Counted from the stretch's first letter, positions 33,111 through 44,605 are shown. The stretch: DNA of 64,000 bases from Micrasema longulum (GCA_022494885.1 JAGVSM010003700.1:186001-250000); one strand, 5' to 3'. Numbers and translations: made by a program. The notes: generated by a model from the sequence alone, not told the origin.

Positions 33111-34510
33111 TCTACGTAATACTTCATTGTTGGTTATCATATCGGTCCAAGATATTCTTAACATTCAACAGTGGATCCACATTTCAAATGCTTCAAGGCG
33201 GTTTATAATGTTAACGTTGATATAATATTAAGTTAATTGCACAATTAAATTAAAATTAAACATTGTTCTTTTATGTTTTATTTCATTCTAACCATCTAGA
33301 TATTTGGCTATCCGCATAGCCGGAGTTCGGAAAAACAGAAATCATACAAAAATGTAACTTTTGAATACGTGTCACCATTTATTGTCTGCGATAGGGCCTC
33401 CGATGAATACGATAATTAATTATAGTTTACAAGGAAAAAAGACAGACGGCTACAGTCGGCTGTTACATGCCAAAGTGTTAATTTGATGACGAAAGTATAT
33501 ATACATATTATACGTAACATACCTATAACTACCAAAAACGAACTGAAAGTAAGATTATTTTTGTCAGCATCGCTACAGATAATAAATGCGTCTAAATATA
33601 GACACCACACGCTCCATAATGTAATAAAATGACTAATCAGTAAAAACGCTCAAGGGATTGAAATTCATGACGTTAAAATTTTTTTAATTTTTCGACTTCG
33701 TAGTTTTATATTACTATCTCTGATCTTGCTGGGGCGAAATCCCGAAGCAGTAATAAGCCATGGCGTAAGCAAATGAAAGCTAAAATTGGAAGAAATTATC
33801 AAAAAAATTGACTTTTTGAATACGTTTCACCCATAGAATTCAGAATAGTCCAGAAAGAGCGTAGAATCATATTTGAATACATCGGACTGTGTCCAAAAAT
33901 CCCCCCACTTCGCCCCATTTTTGCCGCACGCATGCTTGAAGTCGCCGCGTAATGTTGCCAGATGGCGAAAAATATAGCCATAACACAAATGTAAGATAAT
34001 TGTATTTTAAAAAAAGCAATTTCTTGATTTCTCTAAAATTTTATTGTACACGCGGAAACATCGATTGACACAACATAGTAGATAAACAAAGGATAATTTA
34101 ATAAGAGTAATTGAATTAATGAACTTTAAACTTTAAAAATGAAACAAATTTTATTTAACATAAAACGAATATTTTTATGTCATCTTAAATAATATTTTAT
34201 GTTTTAAAAATAATGTCGGTCAAATGTCCACCACGGCATTATTTAATCCGAGAGGTCCAATTTTCGTTGGTTCTCTCTGATGAGAAAAAAATAAGCTAAA
34301 ATTCCACTAAATCAAATAAAACCAATGTTCTTGTTAGTAAAAAGTAGCGTAAAAAAAATGATTACCTTGGCAACTCTAACAAAATGTCTATTTTCTTTTT
34401 TTTGACAATCTGACAGGTGGAAAAATAATAAAATGTTCGAGGAGTGCATTTGCTACTAATACATAAAATGTGATCCCATGTTATGTTGAGGAAGCGAGGT
34501 ATATAAAGAT
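33110..34510. other. Intergenic, nothing clearly assigned
   Basis: Apart from the short repeat pair at 33615-33715, no gene or known mobile-element module was recognised. Open frames on the minus strand (33416-33610 and 33799-33981) have no family motifs. Confidence 0.35.
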
Positions 34511-34511
34511 A

Positions 34512-34600
34512 GAGTGATGTGGCGTTCTATCCTCTCTGCCTACCCTTGCGGGGAATCGGCGTGATGGTTTGTTTGTTTTTTGTTTTGTTTGTTAATTTTT
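34512..34600 (+). mobile_element. Extreme 3' end of the LINE seen at 53 kb
   Basis: GTGATGTGGCGTTCTATCCT, then CTCTGCCTACCC, GGGGAATCGGCGTGATGGTT matches 53648-53702. It is followed by a (GTTT)n-like tail where the 53 kb copy has (TTAG)n. A deep 5' truncation. Confidence 0.75.
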
Positions 34601-35009
34601 TTATTTTATTTTCTATTGATTTCAATGATTCTATTATTTTGCATATTTGCATAGTAAGGAACTAAATTTGTATAATTTATATTTTAATATTTATATGTGA
34701 TTATTTTTTGATGTTATCTTGATTGGAACGTTATTATTTATTGTTTGACTCTTTATTATTAATATTTTATTTTCCTGGATTGTTATTCTATGGCAACACG
34801 TGTTAGTATAACTTAATTCATTTTATGTATCGTTCATTGTTATGGCTCAACACGGGCAAGTCTAAAAAGCCTTAATAAGTTCATGAATATGTAAACGAAC
34901 ATAATTTTAAATGAATAAATAAAATAAAAAATACTTTGCATTCTTACTTAGCAGGTCTATTGAACCGTCTCTCGGCCGGAGCATTTGAGAAATGCTAATT
35001 GGAGATGAA

Positions 35010-35170
35010 TGCTACAATTGAGCTGGGAACATGACATGTCCATTGTCCATGTCTATGTCCACATTGTCCGTCACGCACAACCGCCGGGCGAGGGGGGAAG
35101 GGGGGCTGACCCCAGGGAGGGGGGATCAATGGATCAATATTGGAACTGTGAGAACGTCCATTCATCACCA
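35010..35170. other. GC-rich pocket, unassigned
   Basis: CCGGGCGAGGGGGGAAGGGG and CCCCAGGGAGGGGGGATC form a local G-rich patch in an AT-rich setting. There is no splice-bounded frame and no core promoter pair that I could align. The two open frames here overlap on opposite strands and neither is convincing. Confidence 0.35.
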
Positions 35171-35214
35171 CTAACCGTTCATCGTGTCTACCAATATAGT
35201 ACAGCGTTCTATTA

Positions 35215-35345
35215 TAGATCACATTATAGTTCATTTCCCCTTCTTCTTTCCTGCCCATCTCCTCACCTTTCTTCATAGAATAGTGTAGATTTTTAGTCAA
35301 TGTTTGTTTCAAATCTTGTATAAAATTATAAGATTACAGAATCAG
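35215..35345 (+). mobile_element. LINE 3'UTR fragment (62.6 kb family)
   Basis: TTCTTTCCTGCCCATCTCCT, TCTTCATAGAATAGTGTAGA and CTTGTATAAAATTATAAGAT match 63280-63390 in order. Confidence 0.6.
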
Positions 35346-36159
35346 ATTACATACAGATGTATCATGTATCACCTAGAAGATGACCATGTACCAGTGGCGA
35401 ATGGTGATTTTATTTACAGTTAAGCCATAAAAAAATATTATATTTTTGTACCTACATAGAACGTAAATAATATAATGTAAGTAATATATACTATAAATCG
35501 ATATTTTTCCGTGGTTTTGTGTGATACAACAACTCTCATCTGTAAAATCAACTCAAACGACATAACTTCGTGATATATTATATTAAATTGATATATTATT
35601 TATTACTTTAATTCATAACTCTTTTTTTTTTAAATATTCAGTCGATATTAGGTATTCAATTCGAATTGTTCTAGAAATTAATAGTGCTAAAAACAGTCGC
35701 GTCGAGCGCCATATGTCCTGCAATATGACCCATAAAAGTAATAATGGTCTTATGTCAAAAGTACCACCTCAAAGAAAAATAGCACTTAAGAAATAATGTT
35801 TGAAATACTGTCTTCCAAATCAAGAATCTTCAAATAATTTGTGTAATCTGCAAGTTTAATCTAGGAGTAAAAACCCGCACTTGGGTTAAGACGTTCAAAA
35901 TACAGTGTACTTATTTGTATGAAAAAATAAGCTGAAATAATCGGTTAGTTTCTTGGCTCACCGCAGGCGCTGGGCGCGCTTTATTAATATCAATATTTAT
36001 ATTAGGATACAAATACAAACGGTGGAATTGATTTGAAATAAATAGTAATTATTTATTTGTTTTGTAAATAAAGTTACAGTAAAACGTTATTATGGTTAGT
36101 CAAATATAATGGTAAGCTGCGCATAATCGCTTCTATACACGGTTCGCCCCTGCCACGTA

Positions 36160-36240
36160 CTTGTGATTTTCTCAAACTGAACGGTTTGGGAAGGTAGGAA
36201 GAAATTTCAATGCACAATATGGCCTTGTTTATTTGTTTAT
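36160..36240 (+). mobile_element. LINE 3'UTR fragment (62.6 kb family)
   Basis: TTTTCTCAAACTGAACGGTT, then GGGAAGGTAGGAAGAAATTTC. With 35215-35345 it may be one LINE tail split by about 800 bp of unrelated sequence. Confidence 0.65.
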
Positions 36241-37018
36241 TTGTTTAAATTTAATGTTGTGCACACAGTGCTATGTTAATATAAATCTAGACAATATTAC
36301 GAACAAAAAATAAACCTATCACAGCACCAATTACGTACACAACACAATGAAACAACTATCTAACAGTACAACAAGATGTAAGAAAAATTTGTGCTTTGTG
36401 TGAATTTACTAGTGATTGTGTTTTTATTGTTGTGAGTATGAAATGTAGTGCGTGGAGTGAGGTGTATGGAGTGATGTGTATAAGATGTGGTGTTTATGTA
36501 GTGTGTATTCTGGTAGTACCTAGTTTAGTATTAAGTATGTAAGTATATAAAAATCTTGCTTACAATCCGCATATGTTTATCGTACAATATGACATTTCTT
36601 TCGACAAAAGCTTTATTCGTTACTTCGGAGATTAGGACGCTGTTAATCGAGATTTTAAAACCTAAATACTACAAAATATTTAACTAACTGAGATATATAT
36701 GTTCGCATCGTCAGGAATTGCCACTGCCACGTTACTATGGTTGCATCGTCAGCGTAGTAAGTGATGTTAACGACCTTATCTCCTTTAGTTTTAGATCTTC
36801 CCCTTCCTCAATTCTTGAAAGCGAATTTTTGTGATTTTTTAAATATGGCTGACCTAAAATATGCATTTTGCAGAAAACAGCCATATCTTATATTAAATGA
36901 TATCTCATTCAAACTTTTAATGTATGAAGTGACATTCTGTATTAAAACTATTTTTTATTAAAGGTATTATTATATAATTGAATTTATAAAATTAAAATAT
37001 TTGTGTATTTATCCACTT

Positions 37019-37062
37019 TAATATTTATGAAAACATTCCCAGGAATGTTTTCATAAATATTA
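37019..37062. repeat. Perfect 21-bp inverted repeat (hairpin)
   Basis: Arms 37019-37039 and 37042-37062 (one arm ends GAAAACATTCC, the other begins GGAATGTTTTC) are exact inverse copies with a 2-base spacer CA. No coding context. Confidence 0.9.
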
Positions 37063-37084
37063 CATATTACATATTACATAAAGA

Positions 37085-37106
37085 TTAATGCCTCCAGAGG
37101 CATTAA
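37085..37106. repeat. Mini palindrome flanked by TTAA
   Basis: TTAATGCCTC-CA-GAGGCATTAA: 10-bp perfect arms, spacer CA, TTAA at both outer edges. Its right TTAA is shared with the next foldback element. It could be a strongly deleted element of the same TTAA type. Confidence 0.8.
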
Positions 37107-37347
37107 GCTAGGGTTTCCTAGGACAGCGGTGCCCGTATCTTAACGGCCGTAGTGAACGGTGATGCGGTGGACAGCCGTCGTAACGGTGACTAGAGAGTGG
37201 TTTCTTAGGAAAACGGTGTTGTTAAATGTTATCAACACCGTTTTCCTGGGAAACCACTCTCTAGTCACCGTAACGACGGCTGTCCAATGCATCACCGATC
37301 ACTACGGCCGTTAAGATACGGTCACCGCTGTCCTAGGAAACCCTAGC
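37107..37347. mobile_element. Foldback (palindromic) TTAA element, copy 1
   Basis: A 241-bp near-perfect palindrome from GCTAGGGTTTCCTAGGACAG to CTGTCCTAGGAAACCCTAGC, with an 11-base loop at 37222-37232. TTAA lies at 37103-37106 and 37348-37351. The whole element is arm, unlike ordinary TIR MITEs. TTAA targets suggest a piggyBac-type transposase acting in trans (inference). It is CG-rich (CGGCCGT, CGTCGTAACGG) within AT-rich DNA. Confidence 0.85.
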
Positions 37348-37351
37348 TTAA

Positions 37352-37592
37352 GCTAGGGTTTCCTAGAACAGCGGTGCCCGGATTTTAATGGCCGTAGTGA
37401 ACGGTGATGCGGTGGGAAGACGTCGTAACGTCGTCTAGAGAGTGGTTTCCTAGGAAAATGGTGTTAAATGGTGTTGATAACACCGTTTGCCTAGGAAACC
37501 ACACTCTAGTCATCGTTACGACGGCTGTCCACCGCATCACCGTTCACTGCGGCCGTTAAAATACGGGCACCGCTGTCCTAGGAAACCCTAGC
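37352..37592. mobile_element. Foldback TTAA element, copy 2 in tandem
   Basis: Same 241-bp length and same termini as copy 1, sharing the central TTAA (37348-37351). The right flank is TTTAA (TTAA at 37594-37597 with one extra T). Internal differences between copies (for example GGAAGACGTCGTAACG against GACAGCCGTCGTAACG) show they are not a recent duplication. Confidence 0.85.
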
Positions 37593-37599
37593 TTTAATC

Positions 37600-38480
37600 T
37601 TCCCATCAGCATCTATACCGTAAGATTTATCAGTGCTCTGGGTGGTTTCTAAAAATAGAGAAATACCGTTTTTGTGATCACCTCTTTTTTCAGAAAATGA
37701 TTATAACAGTTTTTCGAATGAAAGCGGCCTTGCTGTTTTCAGCAGAACATAGAATTGACCTTACAGCACCCGAAAACCCCAAAATCTATAATTTCCAAAT
37801 TGTGGACTGGCTGCTTACTGCATAATTACGTTCAATTGTAACAGCAGAGTTACTACGTGACAATGGGTCAGAAATTTGATCTTTGTACCCTCCAAAGTCT
37901 TTAGTCTTTAGTAAAAACCCGCACTTTGTTGCTGATTAAAAATATTATTAATATTGCCGACACGCCATTTCAAAAGTGACATAAGTCCAACATTTCGTCG
38001 TGACTGTAGAACAACGACGGATGTGCAAAAAATGCGACATTGACTTTCTTTTATATTTGATCTTGTAAAGGTTTTATGTAAGCTTTATATTCTAAGGCCA
38101 CGATTACAAACATCATTTCCATCTATGCATATTATCGAGAAAGTATTAATATAAGGATAATTTATCCACAAGTGTACAGCTCCACAAGTGTATAGCTTGT
38201 GTTAGGTTTTTGTTATTTTCATTGTGTGTTTTGTAATATAAATAATATAGATGAACATAAATACCCCGTTTTTAAAACTGACGGAATATTTGTAAATTAT
38301 CTTTGTTTTTTTTTAAGTTAGTCTTCTTTGTTTATTCTCAAATGTAATTTTAAAAAAAGTATATTGTTAAGTGTCCTTGGCACGGGAAACCCCAGTGAGG
38401 TCACATTATTACAAAAAATCACAAATCACAAAAAAATATAGCGCCATTTTTCTGAAAATCATTGCCTCAAGGGCGCTGTG
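37600..38480. other. Intergenic, nothing recognised
   Basis: No exon, TIR or LINE module seen. A scrap like the family Z start (GGCCACGATTACAA) is at 38097. Confidence 0.35.
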
Positions 38481-38489
38481 CATTGAATA

Positions 38490-38985
38490 AATATCCCAGC
38501 ATGTCTTGCAGCTACAGAGCGCATGGACAGTAAGAAATCCAGCCCCTACGAGTATTTGCATTTTTTTTATTTGACAATGAAGAATAAAGTTAAATTGATA
38601 CTTTCGAAAAACGAAATAATAAACTAATTTAAAAAAATAGAAGTTAGATTGCAACAAGTCTTGCAGCTACTGAGGGCATGGACGGTTGGAATTCTAGACC
38701 CCATTTACTAAATTGAAAATGAAAATGAAATTTAGATATTTGATAGTTTATAACATTGTCCATTGAAGCTAGATTACTAATCGCCTTGCAGCTACAAAGT
38801 GCATGGACGAATGAAATTCTAGCAACTTAAAATTGTTAAGAAATTTACAAAAATTAATATTAAGCATAATAGTAAATTTGTAAAGTGTTCATGCTAAAAA
38901 AGTTATTGTGATGTACAGGAGCTAGATTACAGCACGTCTTACAGCTACAAAGCGCACGGACAGTCAGAAATCTAGCCCCTATTTA
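38490..38985 (-). repeat. Higher-order repeat cluster 2 (B-C-A-B on the minus strand)
   Basis: Four units with the inverse core GTCTTGCAGCTAC lie at about 38505, 38660, 38785 and 38937 (spacing near 155, 125 and 153). Read on the minus strand from 38985, the unit types are B, C, A, B. This is the same cyclic order as clusters 1 and 3. Spacer text (for example TAAGTTGCTAGAATTTCA) is also shared. Confidence 0.85.
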
Positions 38986-39013
38986 TTTATTTATTATATA
39001 TACGGCCTAAGCC
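38986..39013 (-). mobile_element. LINE terminal tail scrap
   Basis: The inverse of the terminal GGCTTAGGCCGTATATAT plus (AATA)n found at 19980 and 58228. Only about 28 bases of the LINE are present. Confidence 0.55.
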
Positions 39014-39015
39014 AA

Positions 39016-39265
39016 TATGGAAATATCACGTTTTTTTAAGCATTTTTAAAGTAAGAAAGGTCTATGACACTGTCCAGTAAAAAAATCGGTACTCATTAGT
39101 AGCAACAAAAATATTTTTAAATTGGTAATTTTAAACTTCCGCAATAACGGTCATTGCATTGGCCACGCCCCTAATACTTCACGATTACTTCGACCCTTAA
39201 TTTTTTTTAGAACATCGTCTCGAATCCTGACGTCACAACTATGTCGTGTTTTTCGAGTGACATTT
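39016..39265 (-). repeat. Repeat family M copy, minus orientation
   Basis: GGCCACGCCCCTAATACTTC, TCCTGACGTCACAACTATGT and TGACACTGTCCAGTA are inverse to the family M blocks near 29.4 kb. Confidence 0.65.
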
Positions 39266-39285
39266 AAAAAAAAATAAAAATATTA

Positions 39286-39440
39286 TTCAGGTTGTTCTTT
39301 AAACCCTGTCACATCCGAAACCACGATGATCAGTATGAGCAAGAAGACATATTGGCACATAATAATAAATTTTTAGAACGAATAAAACTTACAAAAATAA
39401 AATATTTAAAAAAAACAAATGGTTGCTTACTTCTGCAAAG
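39286..39440 (+). mobile_element. Half copy of the 47.7 kb foldback MITE
   Basis: GTTCTTTAAACCCTGTCACA, TCCGAAACCACGATGATCAG, AAGACATATTGGCACAT and AATGGTTGCTTACTTCTGCA match the left arm of 47671-48022. The right arm is missing. Confidence 0.8.
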
Positions 39441-40279
39441 GAGAAGCGAAGAGTTGCTCTTAGAAGATTTAATAAATAGTGATAATAAAAAAAACAATAC
39501 ACATTAAAAAAAAAAAAAAAATGTATCAAATTCTTAAACGAATTCAATAAATTTATAGAAACATTAAAATACATAATTATCACCCAAATTTTACAAGAAA
39601 AGGCTGGTAGAAAGTACTTGAGAGCCGCGACTTTCAATTTACGCATTTTCTTGAGCATCCATGTTTCCTAAATTTTCCATCCGTTGATGTTTTATGAAAC
39701 AAAGAGCTAAAATGTTTATTGATTTGGGTGAGATTCTCCCGACTTAGTTCGTCTACATAAATGTACCGTGCACGATATAGATCGGAATTTTTTTAGAGTG
39801 CGCTACGTGTTCTAAATGCCGAAGTGAAAATAGACCGCTAAAAATAATTTTGTCAACGAATTATAATAATATATAAAATAGGCTACTGAACTGAAATGTG
39901 TTTCTGTTTTAATATTTGATTTAGATATTAAGGATTTATTTTCTGGAAATGGAAAAAACCACCCAAGAAATGACTGTATTAGAAGCAAACTTGGAACTCT
40001 CCATTGAAGGAGTTACTGAGATATTTGCGAAAAACATTGAAAAAAGAATTGTGAGGTTTCTAGTTATGTTTCACAAACTCAATGAAGAATGCTAAGTTTG
40101 CGGTGTCAAGTAGTATAATTGATTATTTTTTTACAAGATTTAGAGACGGTTTTGAATTACGCTATTATTTGGTAGGTAGGTTTTTAGGTATGCTTCATTT
40201 TGGCATCAACAACTAATTTTCCGTTTTTGGTGAAGATTTCTAAGTTTAGTGGCTTTATCAAATATTTTGAATTTGATCA

Positions 40280-41090
40280 GAAAAGTTGATTGTAACTCTT
40301 GGAAAGCGCAGTGGAATTCTTCTTAATTGTCAAAGGGATTTTTTATAGCAATATCCAACATGATAATTCCTCCGAACCTTGGTATAACAGCCCGTGTGAA
40401 CTTATATGTAGGTCTAGGATAGCAACTTTTCGCCGTTTCGTGTCTGGCCACGTTTGCATTCCATCTTATTAGTTTAATTCCAAGTATGGACCCAAATGCT
40501 TGCGAATCCGGAGGCATTGGAGATCTCAATCACATTTTGTTTGTATGAAAAAAATATTTGATATTTTACTTATGTTTTGTATAACCTTTCCAATTCGTGT
40601 ATCTCAGTTTTTTTTGCACAAACTGCTAATTGATCGATGCTGTAAATATTTTTTTGTGTTTAAACTGTTCCTTGCTATGGTAGGTAATATTTGGTTCATT
40701 GAAATAATATGTTAAAATTATTTCTTTATCTTTTACCATCAATTTTGTTGTAATTTTTCTAGTCATTTAGTTATATGTACCCATGTGTATTTTACTGTAT
40801 CTCTTTTTTGTTAACAGGTTAGGCGCTAACAGGTTTTTGATGTGCTTTTTTTTGCCTATTTCAATTTATGTTGGAATTCTGTAAGTTTAGTTATGTTTGT
40901 TGTTACAATTATCATTTTATGTTATTCTCGTACATCTATTTTAGTTTCGTAAATAGTTTGTATTCATATTGTTATTCCTTTCTGTTTGTGTTGATATTGT
41001 TTGTTATAATTTGTAAATCCATGTAACTTGTTTTTGGCCGATGTTATCATGTTTTGGTAGAAGGCCCTAATAAGGGAAAAAAAACAATTT
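40280..41090 (+). pseudogene. LINE C-terminal fragment with 3' end
   Basis: Plus-strand frames read RIATFRRFVSGHVCIPSYLI, then PNACESGGIGDLNHILFVCM. This resembles the cysteine/histidine-containing C-terminus after the RNase H region of Jockey/I-type LINEs (SGH...C.CG...D..H..F.C). The 3' end AGGCCCTAATAAGGG plus an A-rich tail at about 41062-41090 also fits such elements. Confidence 0.6.
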
Positions 41091-41109
41091 ATTAGATTTT
41101 TAAAAAACC

Positions 41110-41445
41110 GATTTTTTTATATTTTTTTTTATTTAAATCTTAAAGTAGGGCACACATATCATACATATTGTTATGTGTGTTCTAATAATAACATTGCAAA
41201 TATATTTAATTTATAAATTGTTTATCACATATGTCTTGACCATTATTTTAAATTTTGATATGTTTTTTTCTTCATAAATATTTTTTTCCATTTCGTAATA
41301 CTTTTTAATTGCTTTAAATAAAATTGAATTTTGTGACTTTGCCTTTTTCCTAAATGGAAGTCTAATTTTGTTCTTTTCTCTAGTATTGTGATCGTGTTCA
41401 TGCTGGTTCCGATCAATTTTTTTCCAAAATTCTGTTTTTTTATTT
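41110..41445 (-). mobile_element. LINE 3' end, copy 2 (pair of 27958-28300)
   Basis: AGGGCACACATATCATACAT, TTGTTATGTGTGTTCTAATA, TTGTGACTTTGCCTTTTTCC and GATCGTGTTCATGCTGGTTC are all shared with 27958-28300. Only a few differences are visible. Confidence 0.85.
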
Positions 41446-42129
41446 GTTTTTATTACTTATACAATATTATTAATCTTTAGTAGGTACCTAAATAAATATG
41501 TGTAGTATGTTTTGTTTCTGGCTAATATTACCGCAGGATGGTAATAGCCAAAATAAATTAAAAATATACCTAAATAATAAGTTATGCTTAGAAGAGGCAA
41601 CGGTACCATTTTTTAGCAGTCAAAGGTATACAAAACAAATAACCATTCTAATTTATGTATTTAAAAATTAGAACCGGACGAAAAATGCATTTAAAACTAT
41701 TTTTAGCACTAGAGTACCCGCGCGCCTCAATTTTTACATCTGCGCTTGCGTGGCCTATTATTGTAGGCCAAAATACTACACGATTTTTTATTGTTCCACT
41801 ATTTTAAAAAAAACATCCTACACAGGATGAATTGCCAAAAAAAAAAATGAAAAAAAAATATACGAAAAAAAAAAAACATACACTTATCATAAAATATAGA
41901 TTTATTAAATATAAATAATCGTATAAATCATTTGTTACAAAACATTGAGCTTACAGCCTGATAACCCCGAACATACCAATTTCACACATTTCAATGCTCG
42001 CGTGGACTACTATGGTAGTCCTATGATTTAACTCATACTGTTTCTTAAGGTACATTATTGTAATTGAAAAATACACAGAGGCTTAGCTTGTAAATGCCTA
42101 CAGGTAACAAATATCGATAAAAGTGCCAC

Positions 42130-42378
42130 CCTGGGCCACGATTACAATGGGAAGTTAACATTTATCTTCAATTTTATCTACTAAGTAAAATGAAGTTTTC
42201 TGCATAAAAATCGGATTTTGCGTACAATTTTTTCCTCTTAACATGTTCAATTATAAGTTACCGACAAAAATACTTTAAATGTTGGTGCAAATATACTCAT
42301 TTTCGTACGCAAATATCGGTTTTTCTTTATAGACAGTCGAAGATAACCCTGTTAACTTCCCATTGTAATCGGGGCTCT
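42130..42378. mobile_element. MITE family Z, best copy
   Basis: The left end CACGATTACAATGGGAAGTT and right end AACTTCCCATTGTAATCGGG are inverse over about 24 bases. The interior has no coding sequence. Other copies: 25450-25692 and a diverged one at 55480-55710. Confidence 0.8.
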
Positions 42379-42789
42379 GGGATACTATAGTAATTCGCGC
42401 AAGTACTTTCTTAGATTATCATTAAAGTTTTATGGTTAAAAATTGCTTGACACGAAACGAAATTTCAAGTGTTTAAATCATTGAACTATACATAACACGG
42501 GTTCAATGTCACTTTTAATATAGGCTTTACTAGTAGGTAACAAAAAGCAAAACATCAACATAAAAAATATTTACATACTGAAAACCGCAAAATCGCCATA
42601 AAGCGCATAATATTTGTGTCACCATTGTTTGTGGAAACCTTCAGCAGAATAAAATTATGTGCACGAATCGCGTTAGGGCATATTAAAAACAAATTATTAT
42701 TACGATATAGATACGCCATTGTGTAAAAAACATTCGTGATACACCTAAATCAAAATACAATACAATGCAATGAGAAGGTACTCGGCTTT

Positions 42790-43052
42790 AATTCATCGTT
42801 TGTTTGCTTATTTGCAGACCGCAGTGTGCTTATTTCGAGTCTCCCGCTTATTGCGGCGCAGCTTGTAACTAACTTCGCACCAGTCATTTGCCGGCATTCG
42901 GGAGTGACGTCTAGCAGCGAAACTTCTCTCGCTTTCTAACAGTATTCCAACCGGCTCGCCAGTGCTCGAATAATACTCGTAATTCACGGCATAAACTAAC
43001 TGTCGCTAAACTCAATTTGCATTTAAACCCAAGTTTAATTAATAAAAGTAAG
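42790..43052 (+). promoter_or_regulatory. FABP gene 5' region and leader
   Basis: Locally higher CpG content (TTGCGGCGCAGC, CCGGCATTCGGGAGTGACG) directly upstream of the FABP start. CCAGTCATT at 42880 resembles an initiator, but no DPE or TATA stands at the expected distance, so the start site is not fixed. AAAGTAAG precedes the ATG. Confidence 0.45.
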
Positions 43053-43125
43053 ATGGACGCCTTCCTGAATAAGAAATACAAGCTCTCGACATCCGACAAC
43101 TTCGATGAATTCATGAAAGCGTTAG
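43053..43125 (+). CDS. Fatty-acid-binding protein (FABP/CRABP family), exon 1
   Basis: ATG at 43053. The 73-nt coding exon gives MDAFLNKKYKLSTSD, then NFDEFMKALG, with a strong donor G|GTAAGTT at 43126. The exon length (24 codons plus one base, phase 1) and the position of the intron after ALG are those of the conserved FABP gene structure. The sequence matches the start of insect FABPs (MDAFLGKKYKL...). FABPs are cytosolic beta-barrel carriers of fatty acids or retinoids; these residues form strand A and the start of the helical lid. No exon with the expected follow-on (VG.VTRK-like) was found to 64000, so the gene probably continues beyond the window. It could also be an orphaned exon. Confidence 0.85.
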
Positions 43126-43779
43126 GTAAGTTAAATTTTCACAATCTTAATGTGTTTTGAGCATGAAGGATTATCGTATCAACACGATATATCGGTCAAA
43201 AAGGCTTGGTTTGATAATTTATGTATCTCCGGGAGATTAGCATTAATCGCGTAACGCCCTTTTTTTGCAACTTTTTTTATATTCGCACAATATTTTTTGC
43301 AATTTTACACGAGGTTTTGTCGTAATATAAAAATATAATGTCTGATTTTAATTTATGAGTTGCGTGTCACACAGATGTGTAGTATTCTGTAAAATAATTC
43401 AGTTAAAAGTTATGAAAAAAAAAACATTCTACACGAAAGCTACCTACCATTCCATTGCAAATGTAGGTAGGTAATCTTTTGATCAATACTATTTTAGCGA
43501 GGGGACAAACACGTGTTGATGTTAGTTCAATGTACGAAATAATTACGTATGTGTATGTGCTATTTCCGGTATTAGTTATGGTGGTGTTGATGTGTGAATC
43601 AACTCTTTTTTTTACGAACATAATTCAAAATGGAGGTTTTATTAGCACATTTATTGAAAAAATAATGATTCATAATGTTTTTAATTAAAAGTTAATCTTT
43701 CTATCAAAAAGATTTTCTTTTATATCCGTTTTATTAAATCCTCTCTATTAAAAATAATAATGACGATGTTCAGTGCTAT

Positions 43780-44050
43780 ATATATATATAAATGTTTTCT
43801 TGCTTGCGGTAAAATTTAGAGCTTTAATTGTACGGCGGTATTTCTCGAAAATGTTTAAAATATAAATGAACTACGTCAGAAGTTCTTCCGAAGCAATCAA
43901 TGATAAAATGTTGTGATAGAGTTCCGGTTTCCGGGAAGCAATCAGCAGAATTCACAGACGAGAACTTGTGGCGTCGCGGGCGTAGAAATTTCAAAATTAC
44001 AAAACATTAAAAAAATCATAGCGCTAATAATACTCCAGCATTAGCCTAAT
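43780..44050 (+). mobile_element. MITE family L copy
   Basis: GAACTACGTCAGAAGTTCTT, CAATGATAAAATGTTGTGAT, AATCAGCAGAATTCACAGAC, AACTTGTGGCGTCGCGGGC and CATAGCGCTAATAATA. The CRE has mutated to TGGCGTCG. Confidence 0.75.
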
Positions 44051-44244
44051 CACAAATAACTACCGACGTGCTTATAAATATGCTAAGCATTTGAGCGATC
44101 ACAATGAACAATAATGAACATGCTTAAGTTATCGCAGTTTTAAGTCAACGCGTGTGTAATCTCTAAGTCAACGCTCGTGTCGGTTTGTTTTTTTATTTTC
44201 CTCGTAAATAAATACGTTCATTGGCGAAAAACCGACGTTTACTA

Positions 44245-44605
44245 TAAAAATAATACAATGCATGTGCAAAATAGTAAGGAGTATCTAATAAAAAAAGTGA
44301 AAATTAAATTGTAATTACTATGGCGACTGCTTGACATTTGGCTTGCCAACATTACGCCGGCTAAAAGCAATAAATAGCATGATAAATAATAAATAAATAA
44401 AAATAGCAGTTTTGAAATATTTTCCATATTTACACCGGTGATATTCAAATATGTGATTGCGCAGCAGGATTATACGTCGCAAAACGTAAATATTTTGACA
44501 CTTGATATAAGGTGTTCACGGACGTTCAATTGTGATCGCGAATACGATAAACAACCCAGGTGAGAAATTGTTATCACGTCGCTTATCAGCACGTAGATAG
44601 TTATT
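44245..44605 (+). repeat. Duplicated segment, copy 1 (empty site)
   Basis: Collinear with 47110-47640: AATAGTAAGGAGTATCTA, CTTGACATTTGGCTTGCC, CGCAGCAGGATTATACGTCG and ATCGCGAATACGATAAACAA. The junction AATACGATAAAC is uninterrupted here. Divergence is moderate. Confidence 0.8.

Noticed and set aside
35009..35312. Opposed GC-rich frames as a gene
   Set aside because: Low-complexity G-rich sequence, no splice sites of quality, and the two frames overlap on opposite strands.
42880..42910. Initiator-like CCAGTCATT as the FABP transcription start
   Set aside because: No DPE at +28 and no TATA box at -30; other CAGT motifs nearby are equally good, so the start was left open.
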